Shown here one piece after another: positions 43,035-53,052 of a DNA stretch of 64,000 nucleotides. The notes beneath the pieces were generated by a model. The model saw only the letters and a list, made by a program, of their open reading frames with translations. It had not been told where the DNA came from and did not search any database. The DNA comes from DUPU01 sp050952465 (lineage in GTDB: Bacteria; Bacillota; Dehalobacteriia; Dehalobacteriales; Dehalobacteriaceae), in assembly GCA_050952465.1 (NCBI GenBank), contig JBMNKZ010000008.1, forward strand, positions 62,001-126,000, in the 5' to 3' direction. Numbering within the stretch: position 1 is the stretch's first letter; each line of letters starts with the position of its first letter. Both the position numbers and the translations under genes were made by a program.

Positions 43035-44346
43035 TTGAAGAAGTTACTTACAGCTCTACTTGTAGTAGCAATGGTGCTGAGTCTTATCCAGCGTAGCTTT
43101 TGCCGCTAGGCTACAGTGATGCCGCTGATTTGGATCAAGGCGCACAAGCCAGCATATCGCTAAACTGAGATGCATTAGGCGTACTTGAACGGATATCCGG
43201 ATGGCACTTATAAGCCCGCCAACAACATTACCCGGGCTGAATTTGCTAAAATTGCCTGTATTGCCGGAGGAATGGGGAAAAGTGCAGAAATGCTGCAGGG
43301 CTCTCCTTCCAAATTTAGTGACGTGGCTGCCGGACAATGGTATACCGGATATATTAACCTAGCCAATTCTCAGGGTTGGGTAAAAGGTTTTCCGGATGGC
43401 ACCTTCCGTCCCAATAACCAAATTACCTATGCTGAAGTTATTACGGTTTTAGTTAGGATTTTAGGCTATAATGACAATCTTCCAGGTCCTTGGCCGGTAG
43501 ATTATATTGCCAAAGCCGGAGCAATCGACATTACCGAAGATGTTTCCTTTGATGCCAATGCTCCTGCAACTCGCGGTGATGTAGCTGTAATGACAGATGC
43601 TACTTTGGATTGCGAAGTAGTTAAATGGGATAATGACACCGAAGATTCAAGGTGGTAACGATGATAACAACAGAATTAAAGTTGATGGGATTTGGTACAC
43701 CGTAAATAGCAGCACTGTTGTCTTTAGTGCAAACAGAGCAAATCCGGATATTGATGATCCGGAGGTAATTGCTAATAGCGACCTTATTGACTGGGCAGCG
43801 GATCTCGCCTCAGATGTTGAAGCTTATGTTCAAGTTAGCGGAACCAAGGTTGAGTATATTTACGTGAATGAAGCTATCGGCGGAAGTGCCGGCGCTGATT
43901 ACGCCTTGGTTTTGAGCAAGTTCCGAAAGGGCGGAAAAAATTGGGTAAAAGTCGACATTGAGGGAACGGAAGCTGAATATGAACTCAAGAATAATGCGGA
44001 TGTTGATGTTTCATGTATCTATGACTACTCTATTTCCAGCAATAAGTTCTTCGCGACTGACAGCGAACTTGAATTTGATCCAGAAACGGTAAGCCAGGTT
44101 GTCTATGAAGTAGTGTCTGTGGATAGAGCTGGTAATGCAGTTGAGGTTAAGGACGGGGCCACAACATTCTGGCTATATGCCGGTGAAGACACTATAGTTT
44201 ATGACTACACCGATTATTATGGCTCTGATGATGATCCTGAGTATGCTTCAAGCATAAGGGCTATCAGTAAGGGTGACGACATTGTGTTCTATGGTGACGA
44301 AGATGAGGTTGATATGTTTGTAATCGTCACAGGACATGATGAATAG
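43035..44346 (+). pseudogene. Decayed S-layer (SLH) protein gene, internal deletion
   Basis: A remnant paralogue of the S-layer gene at 50169. It keeps a signal-peptide start (KKLLTALLVVAMVLSL), then multiple lesions between 43090 and 43190 (at least two frameshifts and a TGA). SLH units are readable from 43190 (NGYPDGTYKPANNITRAEFA, FPDGTFRPNNQITYAEV, the YNDNLPGPWPVDYIAKAGA segment) to VVKW near 43628. The frame then jumps to GNDDNNRI..WYTV, which corresponds to residue about 636 onward of the intact protein. About 430 codons are missing. The C-terminus (DYSISSNKFF, DMFVIVTGHDE) is intact. Terminator follows. Confidence 0.9.
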
Positions 44347-44366
44347 ACTAATTTGTTAAACAAACT

Positions 44367-44398
44367 AAAGACCGGGGCATTTGCTCCGGTCTTTTTTT
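44367..44398 (+). terminator. Terminator after the S-layer remnant
   Basis: AAAGACCGG..GC-attt-GC..CCGGTCTTT plus T-run. Confidence 0.85.
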
Positions 44399-44439
44399 GT
44401 ACTTTCAGAAAGTATATGTTCAAAAAGGTTGAAAGTATA

Positions 44440-44498
44440 AATGCAACTAAGGCTTCCGCCGGCGCCAGAGGCTTGGCGCAAGCCAAGTTTTCTTTAGT
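44440..44498. repeat. Dispersed palindromic repeat, family B, third copy
   Basis: TGCAACTAAGGCTTCC, a GC-rich centre, then CTTGGC-GCAA-GCCAAG and TTTTCTTTAG. Both ends match the reverse complement of 8137-8251. The IS256-type element inserted a few bases beyond its right end. Confidence 0.7.
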
Positions 44499-44505
44499 TA
44501 CTAGA

Positions 44506-46010
44506 GAGGCTGAATATTATCCGTGTAAATGTCAATAATCTCCATATAAACTAAACGGAGGTTATTAAAATGAGACAGTCAAAAAACATTCTCACTGAAA
44601 AGGAAATGGAACTGGTAAGCCTTCTGATGCAGGACTGCCAAAGCACGGGAGATATTCAGTCAAAATTAAAACGTCTTTTTGCTGGAACAATCGAACAGAT
44701 GCTGGAAGCAGAGATGGATGAACATCTGGGTTATGAAAAAAACAGTGTTGAGGGGAACAATTCCGGCAACAGCCGCAACGGCTACAATCGAAAGACTATC
44801 ATAAGCGATTATGGAGAGAGTGAAATTGCCGTGCCCCGGGACCGAAACGGCGAATTTGAACCGAAAGTCCTCGAAAAGCGACAGACCAGGACGGATGAAA
44901 TTGAGCAGAAAATCATGGCTATGTATTCCAAGGGTATGAGCCAGCGCGACATAGAGGACAATCTGCGGGAGATTTACGGTGCGGAGATATCGCAGATGTT
45001 GATTTCCAAAATAACGGACAAAATCTTGCCGGAAGTGAATGAGTGGCAGAACCGGCCGCTAGAGTCGATCTACCCGGTCGTCTACTTTGACGGGATTATG
45101 TTCAAAAGCCGCAAGGACAGTCAGATTATCAAGAAATGCGTCTACTCGGTGCTGGGCATTGATATGGAGGGCCAGAAGGACATCCTGGGCATCTGGATAA
45201 GTGAAAACGAGGGCGCAAGCTTTTACGCGTCAATCTGCTCCGACCTGAAAAAGCGCGGCGTGCAGGATATTTTCATTGCCTGTCACGACAACCTAAAAGG
45301 ACTTGGTGAAGCCATAAATGCGGTTTTTCCAAGGACAAAGCAGCAGCTTTGCATAGTCCATCAGATCCGCAATTCCACTAAATTCGTGCAGTACAAGGAC
45401 AGAAAGGAAATCTGCACTGGCCTGAAGAAGATCTACGGTGCAGTAAACCTTGACGATGCAGAGTATGCAAAGGAGGAATTCAGGGAAAAATGGGACAGGA
45501 AGTATCCGTCCATTCTGCGCTCCTGGGATGCCAACTGGGCAGAGCTCACCACGTTTTTCAGCTATCCCGAACAGATCCGGCATTTGATTTATACTACAAA
45601 TACGGTGGAAGCGTACCACAGAATGGTGCGGAAATTTACGAAGACAAAATCCATTTTCCCCACCGACGACTCGATCCGGAAAGTGGTATTCCTTTCGGCT
45701 AAGGAAATCACAAAAAAGTGGACTCAGCCGTCAAGGGACTGGGCAATGGCATACAGCCAAATTATGATATTCTTTGCAGACAGGATTACGGCGTAAGGTC
45801 TTGAGGGCTCTGCCCTCAAACTCCCGAGGTTTATCCGCTTAGGGCTTACCGGTGAAATGGAAAACGGCAGACTTCACAGCCCACCGTTTCACCGTATAAG
45901 CCACAGCATGCGCAGGGTCGCTCCTCAGCGTTGCCCGATTTATGCTGCAATAATATTATCGACAATTTTTTGGATGATTATTCCATTTACACTAAAGAAT
46001 ATTCACACCC
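44506..46010 (+). mobile_element. IS256-family insertion sequence
   Basis: About 1,505 bp with one transposase gene. Imperfect terminal inverted repeats of about 27 bp: left GAGGCTGAATATT...GTGTAAATG (44506-44531), right CATTTACAC...AATATTCACACCC (45984-46010). The flanks TTACTAGA (44498-44505) and TTACTATA (46011-46018) fit an 8-bp target duplication with one change. Confidence 0.75.
44570..45796 (+). CDS. IS256-family transposase
   Basis: 408 residues of the IS256/MULE (Transposase_mut) family. Landmarks are the N-terminal EQMLEAEMDEHLGYEK, GNSRNGYNRKT, VPRDRNGEFEP, YFDGIMFKSR near the first catalytic Asp, IACHDNLKGLGEAI near the second, and LIYTTNTVEAYHRMVRK near the catalytic Glu. Full length and uninterrupted, so possibly active. 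AACGGAGG before the ATG. It lies inside its terminal repeats, with about 215 bp after the stop. Confidence 0.95.
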   Translation: MRQSKNILTEKEMELVSLLMQDCQSTGDIQSKLKRLFAGTIEQMLEAEMDEHLGYEKNSVEGNNSGNSRNGYNRKTIISDYGESEIAVPRDRNGEFEPKVLEKRQTRTDEIEQKIMAMYSKGMSQRDIEDNLREIYGAEISQMLISKITDKILPEVNEWQNRPLESIYPVVYFDGIMFKSRKDSQIIKKCVYSVLGIDMEGQKDILGIWISENEGASFYASICSDLKKRGVQDIFIACHDNLKGLGEAINAVFPRTKQQLCIVHQIRNSTKFVQYKDRKEICTGLKKIYGAVNLDDAEYAKEEFREKWDRKYPSILRSWDANWAELTTFFSYPEQIRHLIYTTNTVEAYHRMVRKFTKTKSIFPTDDSIRKVVFLSAKEITKKWTQPSRDWAMAYSQIMIFFADRITA

Positions 46011-46518
46011 TTACTATAGACGGTGAAAGATCGTTGTGGGGGTAGTGGCAACCAACTAGTCGAAATACTTCGTTATAAGGAAGAAAAGGTGTGGATGCAG
46101 GTAATAAAGGAAGGGGCTACTGCCAAACTACCCTAGCCCAATTTTGTTAAGTTCCTATCTAATGAACGATTATGTGCGCTGGATATTCGGCATTACGTAA
46201 TGCTACTCTTCAGTAATGTGTAAACTTTGAAAACTTCGTTTTAACGAGAGTAAGTATGGTGATGTAGGATCAAATAATGATCAGCATCCTACTCATTGCA
46301 ATAGGCGGTTTTTGCTTTCTATTCTAAAAATAACATTTCATTTTCCGTAGCGTCGGTTAAAGGCATCATCGTCTAATAGAAGTACAAACCGCTTATATAT
46401 TAGACATTATTTACCTCCCATAAAACCGCAAGTTTTCTTTTCTTAGCAATGTATTTAAATATGTACAGGCTATCTAAAGCAGGTAGCTGGGGAAATACCC
46501 CAAGTTACTAAATTACTT
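46011..46518. other. Unassigned spacer between two insertion elements
   Basis: About 500 bp with no credible ORF. It holds a weak GTAGGAT...ATCCTAC hairpin near 46264-46292 and the related stretches GGTAGTGGCA (near 46041) and GGCTACTGCCA (near 46118). No known RNA family recognised. Probably remnant DNA of an earlier element or the former S-layer intergenic region. Confidence 0.4.
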
Positions 46519-46639
46519 AGGGCTTGCTAAAGCAACTAAAAATGTAGAAATAACAAGGGTTTAGAGGCATTTTTGTCGAATTCTATGTGCATGGAAAATA
46601 GCATTTAACAGTCAAGAATCGTGCACATGGAGGGAAAAA

Positions 46640-46912
46640 ATGTACCGCAAACCAAGTCCCCAAACAACAATTGACGATTTCATCCTGCCGTTTTCTGGCA
46701 GCCTTAATGCTGAAAATCGCTGGGTTAAATTAGCTAAGATAATTCCTTGGGATCAATTGGAACGCGAATATGCTTTTATGTTTCCAAGTGATCGTGGTAA
46801 TGTGGCAAAACCAGTCCGTATGGCTCTTGGCTCGCTGATTATTCAGGCACGCTGCGGTTATACGGACCGCGAAACTGTGCAACAGATCACGGAGAATCCT
46901 TATCTTCAGTAC
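46640..46912 (+). pseudogene. IS1182/IS5-type transposase, exon 1 (N-terminal domain)
   Basis: The first 91 codons hold the InsH-type N-terminal domain: RGNVAKPVRMALGSLIIQ near residue 52, then ITENPYLQY. The sequence is cut in that last motif by the intron start GTGTG at 46913. The partner half resumes with IGLKEYQLTRPF at 48791. GGAGGG precedes the ATG. Expression of a full protein needs intron splicing and also repair of the downstream frameshift. Confidence 0.85.
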
Positions 46913-48787
46913 GTGTGTCACGAAAACATGAAAGGCTGGTGGTAAACACCAACATTTCAGTGTTATGCTCTATGAAAGATGAGGGCTGGCCCCTCGGCAT
47001 CGTTTTTACAGGAAGGGGTGTCAAACTACTTCAAGGTGCTGCAGTCAAAAGCTGTGGTGCTGAGCGTTGAAGAAAAGGCTGTACAAAACAGTCAAGTGTG
47101 AATCATGGAGTCGAGCGAAAGCAAACCGCTGATGACGCGTCGTAATATGGCGTTAACATTGTCAAAATCGGGCAGGTACTGGGCCCAGGGACGAGCCTGG
47201 AAGAAACCTGTTTTACTGACCAGGCGGCAATCGGCGTAAATGCGGCTGAGAACATGATTTAGGCTTTCATAGGGAACGTGAGAACCTTATCATGGATGTC
47301 AACAGAAAACTCAAATGTTTAAAGCATAAGAGTGAATACGAATGACATGATAAGGGGCGGACCTGCTCGTAGTAGTGAAGAAGCAACTGTAATGGATGTG
47401 GAGCGAAGGGGCAGGGTCATCGAATTCTAGGAATGTCAACCATGCATATGGGAGGAACATTTTGGACAGAAGGAAACCGTACGAGATATCACAAAAAAGC
47501 AGTACTTCTAGCCTTTCGCAAGGTCAAAGCAAATAAAAGCGCAGCAGGGATTGATGGAATCACCATTGAGAAGTATGAGCGAAATCTGAGAAACAACTTG
47601 TATAAGCTTTGGAACCGGATGTCATCAGGCAGTTATATGCCTAAACCGGTACTGGGCGTAGAGATAGCGAAAAAGAACGGCGGAAAAAGACTACTGGGGA
47701 TTCCCACAGTGGAAGACCGTGTAGCCCAAATGACTGCCCGATTATATTTCGAGCCAATGGTAGAACCAATCTTCTGCGAAGAATCCTATGGCTACAGACC
47801 AAACAAATCCGCTCTGGACGCTATACACAAAACTCGAGAAAGGTGCTGGGAAACAGACTGGGTAGTGGAATTTGACATCAAAGGACTATTCGACAATCTG
47901 GACCATGAGTTGCTGATGAAAGCGGTTAAGAAGCACACAGATAATCCATGGGTGCTTCTATACATTACCAGATGGCTCAAAGCTTCTGTAAAAATGCCCA
48001 ATGGAGAGATCATAAGCCGGACTTCCGGCACGCCTCAAGGGTGGAGTTATCAGTCCAGTTATTGCAAATCTATTCATGCACTACGCATTTGACCGATGGA
48101 TGCAGTTAAAACATCCACACCTTAAATGGGCGCGTTATGCAGATGATGGATTGATCCATTGCAGAACATATCAAGAAGCGATGAAAATTATGGAAAGCCT
48201 TAAGCAACGCATGGAAGAATGCCGTTTGGAAATACATCCTGACAAAAGCAGAATTATCTATTGCAAAGACTACAACCGCAAAGGAAGATTTGAGATCACA
48301 AGCTTTGACTTTCTCGGGTACACTTTCCGCCCCCGATGGGTTAGAAGCCGAAAAGGAAAAATATTTCTCGGCTTTGGTCCCGGAGCCAGCGCGAAAGCAA
48401 CCAAAGGTTTGCGGGATACAGTTCGTTCATGGAAACTGCACAACAGGTGTCACAGCGAGCTAGCAGATTTGGCAACATGGATGAATCCAATTGTTCGTGG
48501 ATGGATTAACTACTATGGCAACTACCAGAAAAGTGAACTGCGCTCAGTAATGCTAGTGATTAATCGAGCATTGACCTTATGGGCAAGGAGAAAGTATCGG
48601 AAAATGAAGCATAAAAAGAGGCAATCAATCAAATGGCTTCAAAACTATGCTAAATGGAACCCTACACTCTTTGCACACTGGGAGATGGGATATATGCCTA
48701 CGGGATGATGATGGGAGCCGGATGAGTCGAGAGATTCACGTCCGGTTCTGAGAGGGCCTGGGGGTGAAATTCCTCCGGGCTACTTAC
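46913..48787 (+). mobile_element. Group II intron with maturase ORF
   Basis: The 5-prime end GTGTG fits GUGYG. A structured 520-base ribozyme region precedes the reverse transcriptase. Domain V is clear at 48715-48748 (GAGCCGGATGAG...CACGTCCGGTTC), followed by a domain VI hairpin (about 48754-48787) with candidate branch A. The 3-prime boundary is uncertain by one or two bases, because the exon frame (CAG TAC TTT ATT) would prefer an end at 48788. Confidence 0.88.
47433..48708 (+). pseudogene. ltrA: Group II intron reverse transcriptase/maturase, frameshifted
   Basis: Intron-encoded protein with RT blocks KANKSAAGIDG, KPVLGVEIAKKNGGKRLLGIPT, EESYGYRPNKSA, VVEFDIKGLFDNLDH and the catalytic RYADDGLI, then a maturase region and a C-terminal WINYYG/GYMPTG part. 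The frame breaks inside the conserved GTPQGG: GGG at 48039-48041 reads one G too many. The first part runs to 48092 and the second is in frame from about 48042 to 48708. Without correction no active enzyme is expected, so the intron would be immobile unless helped in trans. Confidence 0.88.
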
Positions 48788-50020
48788 CTTTATTGGTCTT
48801 AAAGAGTACCAACTGACCCGCCCCTTTACACCGGTAGCGATGGTTAAATTCCGCAAACGGTTCAAGGCAGAGCGCTTAGCAAGAATCAACGAGCTTATCC
48901 TGGCGGCGGAACAAGAAGCTCTTCAAAAAGAAAAGGAAGAAGATGATGATGATCATAATAATGATGATCAAGGCGGATCTAGTAAAGCTGAAGCAGAACT
49001 GTCGGAGGATATAGTTGTCGAAGAAACTACTCCTAAAGAAAAACCCAACCAGGGGACGATAATCCTGGATGCCACATGCACTCCGGCAGATTTGCGTTAC
49101 CCAACCGACCTGGGGTTGCTCAATGAAGCCCGAGAAAAACTGGATGAGATTATTGACAGCTCCATGAGGCCAATGGTAAGAAAACAAGAAGACCTAGAAC
49201 TTACCGAGTGACCGCAAGGAAAGCTTATTTAACTGTTTCCAAACAAAGGAGTCCACGAAAGAATCAGTTGCGTCAGGCCATCAAAAAACAGTTACAATTC
49301 AGCAAACGGAATATGCGAATCGTAAATCGGATACTTGAAGAAACACCCGAAGCAGCGAAGGCTTTGAGCCGAAGACAGCAAAACCTTCTGCAAACTATTG
49401 AAAAGCTAATTGAGCAACAGGAAACAATGTATAAAAGCAAAAGCCATCGAATCATCGATCGAATCGTCAATCTTTATCAGCCGCATGTAAGGCCAATCGT
49501 ACGTGGTAAAGCTGGTGCTGCTGTAGAATTTGGAGCTAAAGTAGCAATCAGCCTTGAGAATGGCTATAGCCGTATTGAAAAGTTATCCTGGGATGCCTTT
49601 AATGAAGCAGGCACATTAATAGAAAGCGTAGAGCGATACAAAACTCGCCATGGATATTATCCGGAAGCGGTTCTGGCTGACCGAATATACCGTAACCGGG
49701 ACAATATTGCCTATTGCAAAAAACATCATATTCGGCTAAGTGGACCGAAAATGGGGAGACCGCCGGCAAATACCCTGATGAAGAAAGGTGAGAAAAACAT
49801 TGAACGCCTGGATGCCGGGATGCGCAATGCAGTAGAAGGCAAATTTGGTGAAGGCAAAAGAAAATATGGACTTGACCGCATTTATGCCAAACTTAAAGAT
49901 ACTGCAGAGTGCATGATTGCTATGCAATTTTTAGTAATCTTAGAGCATAAGCTCAGAGTTCTTTTTGTCCAAATTTTGTTTAGGCTATTTTTGCCAAATA
50001 ACAAAGTAAATTTTGCTTAA
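48788..50020 (+). pseudogene. IS1182/IS5-type transposase, exon 2, frameshifted
   Basis: It continues IGLKEYQLTRPFTPVAMVKFRKRF, a Lys/Glu/Asp-rich linker and the first catalytic Asp in IILDATCTPADLRYP, to TGA 49209-49211. In another frame PRTYRVTARKAYL and the rest follow (48840/49208 frames). That part has the second Asp in VLADRIYRNRDN, SGPKMGRPPAN, and catalytic Glu in NAVEGKFGEGKRKYGLDRI, to 50020. One extra A in the AAAA run at 49182-49185 joins the two. A programmed -1 shift is possible there but no standard slippery heptamer is present. Confidence 0.85.
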
Positions 50021-50053
50021 ATTTATGAAAGAAGAGTTTGGCTAGCAAGCCCT

Positions 50054-50168
50054 ACTTACTAAAGTTCTCAGAAGGGAGGGGAAGGTTTAAATAGATTAGG
50101 ATAGGTTGAACAATTTGACTTAAGAGAAGATACCGAAAATCAACATTGACATCAAGGAGGAAATTTAC
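50054..50168. promoter_or_regulatory. Short leader of the S-layer gene next to the insertion element
   Basis: Only 115 bp separate the element end from the S-layer start. A weak TTGAAC-17 bp-GATACC pair (about 50106-50134) is the only promoter-like signal. AAGGAGGAAATT is a strong ribosome site. The native upstream promoter may have been displaced by the insertion. Confidence 0.4.
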
Positions 50169-52781
50169 GTGAAGAAGCTAGTTGTTTTTTTGGTTATAGC
50201 CGTAATGATGTTCAGCCTTGTCGGAACAGCTTTCGCTGCTGATTTTACTGACGTAAAGGATTTAGATCAGAATGCCCAAGCCAGTATTGCAAAATTAACT
50301 GCGCTCAATGTTATTGAGGGTTATCCCGATGGTTCTTTCAAACCAGGGAATACCATAACAAGGGCTGAATTTGCCAAGATTGCTATTGTATTAGGTGGGT
50401 TGGAAAAAAGTGCTGACGTACTTAAGAATTCATCCACAAAATTTAAAGATGTAGCTGCCGGGCAATGGTACACTGGTTGGATTAATTTAGCAGAATCTCA
50501 AGGCTATGTAAAAGGTTATCCGGATGGAACCTTCCGGCCTAATGCCCCAATTTCTTATAACGAAGTTATTACCGTTTTTCTGCGTGTGCTGGGATATAAT
50601 GATAATCTTCCCGGTCCCTGGCCGGTAGATTATATTGCGAAAGCAGGCGCTTTAGGAGTTACTGAAGATATAACTTTTGATGCTAAAGCGGCTGCAACCC
50701 GTGTAGATGTAGTTGTTATGGCTAATGCTGCATTGGATTGTGACGTAGTAAAATGGAATGCTGATGAAGAAAATTTTGTTGACAAGAGTGAAAATAAAAC
50801 CACTTTGTTAAAACAAAACTTTGACACAGCAGTTAACGAAGATTATCGTGTGACTAGCGTTACACATGACGACGGTGTTTGGAGCATTAATGTAAATGGC
50901 ACCGATGAGGCGGGCCTGAATGGATCATTAGATATTGCTGAATCTTGTATTATCGCTAATGGTTCTTTGCCTATTGATTTAGGCGGTAAAATTGTAGATT
51001 TTCTTTACAATGCGGATGATAAAGAAATTGTTTACCTGGAAGTAACATCTACCTCTGTTACTGCAGACGGTGAAGACTGGTCATATAATGCAGGCAAAAA
51101 AGAATTCAAAATTGACGATGTAAAATATGATGCAGCTGATTACTTTGTAGGTGATCCGTACAACAGAGCATTTGAAGAAGACGAAGACGGCGATTTAGTA
51201 CCTGTTGGTGCTGTCGGTTATGATGGAAATGCTTATTATCGTGCATCCATCAATTCCGATAAAGAAGTTTACATGGTTGCTAAGGTAAATGCCGGAACTC
51301 CTGCTATTGTTGAAGCTTTTGAGGACGGCGAACTGACCGTTAAGGATGAAGGCACCTATGGCGCTCATGACGATATTGAAGGCATTGATTTTGAAGAAGA
51401 TACCGTATTAATTAAAAAAGATGGTGCATTTGTTAGTCCTGATGAATTAAAGGCGAACCATGTGATTTATGTTACTGCAAACAGCTATGGTTATGACTAC
51501 TATATCGAGGTAGCAGGCATCATTAATAAAACCGGTACCTTGGATGCCGTTAAAACAGACGGCGGCAATGCTAAGTCTGTCAGAATTGACGGTACCTGGT
51601 ATGATGTGGCTGCATACAATCTCTTATCCAATGATGAGGGAGAAAACTTTAATGAAACAATTACTGCAGCAAATTTGGATGATAGTGATGATGAAACCAT
51701 TACTTATTTCCTAAACAAATCAAACCAAGTCTGCTTTATAATTACCGGTGAAGCCGGTGAAGGAAGCAAAATTTATGGTGTGGTTACTGAGCTAGGATAC
51801 AAAATTACCAGAGTTGACGGTGTAACTAAGAACATGATTAATGAAATCACAGTTCTTAAAGGAGACGGCACTGAGGCTACCTATAGTGTTGATACCAGTG
51901 AAGTAAAACTTTATGATGAGGCCGGCGGCCTTGATTACGATGAGTTCATTAAGTTCTCTGTAAACGAAGATAATGAAATTGATAGTCTGACTATTCTTGC
52001 TCAGCTAGACGGACATAATGTGGTTGATCCTGAAGGCGCAGCCAATGATTTTATCGGAAAAGTTAAAGACGGCAATGATGATAACAGCAGAATTAAATTT
52101 AATAATACTTGGTATACATTAAATGATAACACTGTTATTTTTAATGCCGGTGAAGCTATTGATGATGATGCAGCTGTAATAAATAAGGACGATTTCATTG
52201 ATTGGGCAGCGGAACTTACAGATCCGGGAGTTACAGCTTATGTACAGTATACCGGAACCAAAGTTGAGTACATTTATGTAAATGCTAATGTTACCTCAGC
52301 CACCTCTGTTGATTATGCCTTAGTTCTTGATAAGTACACCAAGGGCGGGAAGACATGGGTAGAAGTTGATGTAAACGGAAAAACCGAAAATTATGAAGTA
52401 AAGAGCGGTTCTCCTGAATTGAATTACATCTATGATTACTCTATCTCCAGCAATAAGTTCTCCGTATCTGAAGGTGATGTAGCATTTAATCCGGAATCCG
52501 TAGTGGAAGGCACATATCACCAGGTAGCTGAAGTTGACAGAGTCGGAAATGGAGTACGGCTTGAAGACGGGACATGGTTGTATGCAGATAAGGACACAGT
52601 GATTTATGATTACACTGATTACTATGCAACAAACGATGATCCGGTATATGCATCAAGTGTAAAAGCCATCAGCAAAGGTGATTACATTGTATATATGGGT
52701 GAAGCGAACGGCGTTGACATGTTTGTAATCGTAACAAACATTACTGCTGAAGATGTTGTACCTGCTCCTGAAGAAGAATAA
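50169..52781 (+). CDS. Major S-layer protein candidate with N-terminal SLH domains
   Basis: 870 residues starting at GTG after AAGGAGG. A signal peptide ends at about AFA-A (residue 24). Three SLH domains follow (about 25-75, 90-140, 155-200) with GYPDGSFKPGNTITRAEFA and GYPDGTFRPNAPISYNEV, anchoring to a secondary cell-wall polymer. The rest is Asp/Asn/Val/Tyr-rich, acidic, with almost no Cys and two related units (SVRIDGTWYDV near 470, SRIKFNNTWYTL near 640), typical of S-layer lattices. The third SLH is weak. It is an intact paralogue of the remnant at 43035. Strong terminator follows. Confidence 0.93.
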   Translation: MKKLVVFLVIAVMMFSLVGTAFAADFTDVKDLDQNAQASIAKLTALNVIEGYPDGSFKPGNTITRAEFAKIAIVLGGLEKSADVLKNSSTKFKDVAAGQWYTGWINLAESQGYVKGYPDGTFRPNAPISYNEVITVFLRVLGYNDNLPGPWPVDYIAKAGALGVTEDITFDAKAAATRVDVVVMANAALDCDVVKWNADEENFVDKSENKTTLLKQNFDTAVNEDYRVTSVTHDDGVWSINVNGTDEAGLNGSLDIAESCIIANGSLPIDLGGKIVDFLYNADDKEIVYLEVTSTSVTADGEDWSYNAGKKEFKIDDVKYDAADYFVGDPYNRAFEEDEDGDLVPVGAVGYDGNAYYRASINSDKEVYMVAKVNAGTPAIVEAFEDGELTVKDEGTYGAHDDIEGIDFEEDTVLIKKDGAFVSPDELKANHVIYVTANSYGYDYYIEVAGIINKTGTLDAVKTDGGNAKSVRIDGTWYDVAAYNLLSNDEGENFNETITAANLDDSDDETITYFLNKSNQVCFIITGEAGEGSKIYGVVTELGYKITRVDGVTKNMINEITVLKGDGTEATYSVDTSEVKLYDEAGGLDYDEFIKFSVNEDNEIDSLTILAQLDGHNVVDPEGAANDFIGKVKDGNDDNSRIKFNNTWYTLNDNTVIFNAGEAIDDDAAVINKDDFIDWAAELTDPGVTAYVQYTGTKVEYIYVNANVTSATSVDYALVLDKYTKGGKTWVEVDVNGKTENYEVKSGSPELNYIYDYSISSNKFSVSEGDVAFNPESVVEGTYHQVAEVDRVGNGVRLEDGTWLYADKDTVIYDYTDYYATNDDPVYASSVKAISKGDYIVYMGEANGVDMFVIVTNITAEDVVPAPEEE

Positions 52782-52831
52782 GAAGGGTTGACCCCTTAAC
52801 TTACTAAATTTAATGACATTAAATGAAGTAG

Positions 52832-52868
52832 CCCCCTATGGTTAAGTTATCCATAGGGGGTATTTTTT
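52832..52868 (+). terminator. Terminator of the S-layer gene
   Basis: A perfect 10-bp stem, CCCCCTATGG and CCATAGGGGG, followed by TATTTTTT. Confidence 0.9.
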
Positions 52869-53052
52869 AATGCACAGGGGTATGGGTGCATTTTAACAGG
52901 TGCAATTCCCGAGTATGGGTTGATAGTGTCAAGCACATAGCCGAAAACAAGGGTGCCCATCGCAAGGTGGAGAATAATTTTTTAAGTGCAATTAGCGAAA
53001 ATTCAAGTATAATTAAGTATACATTTAAGTCAATATTCTAAAGGAAGTGTAT

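Larger units (their letters stand above)
46519..50053 (+). mobile_element. IS1182/IS5-type element interrupted by a group II intron
   Basis: Inverted ends AGGGCTTGCTA (46519-46529) and TAGCAAGCCCT (50043-50053) are flanked by the 4-bp direct repeat ACTT (46515-46518 and 50054-50057). Inside lies a transposase gene split by a group II intron at 46913-48787. Without the intron the element is about 1.66 kb, normal for the group. Confidence 0.7.

Noticed and set aside
45857..46045. 62-codon ORF at the right end of the IS256 element
   Set aside because: It runs across the predicted terminal inverted repeat and has no ribosome site or motif.
49170..49211. Programmed -1 frameshift in the transposase
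   Set aside because: The run is only AAAA followed by C, with no standard slippery heptamer or clear stimulatory hairpin. A simple indel explains it and fits the four other cases.
44506..50053. IS256 and the intron-split IS as one composite transposon
   Set aside because: They have unrelated ends, separate target duplications and no cargo between them beyond 500 bp of spacer.
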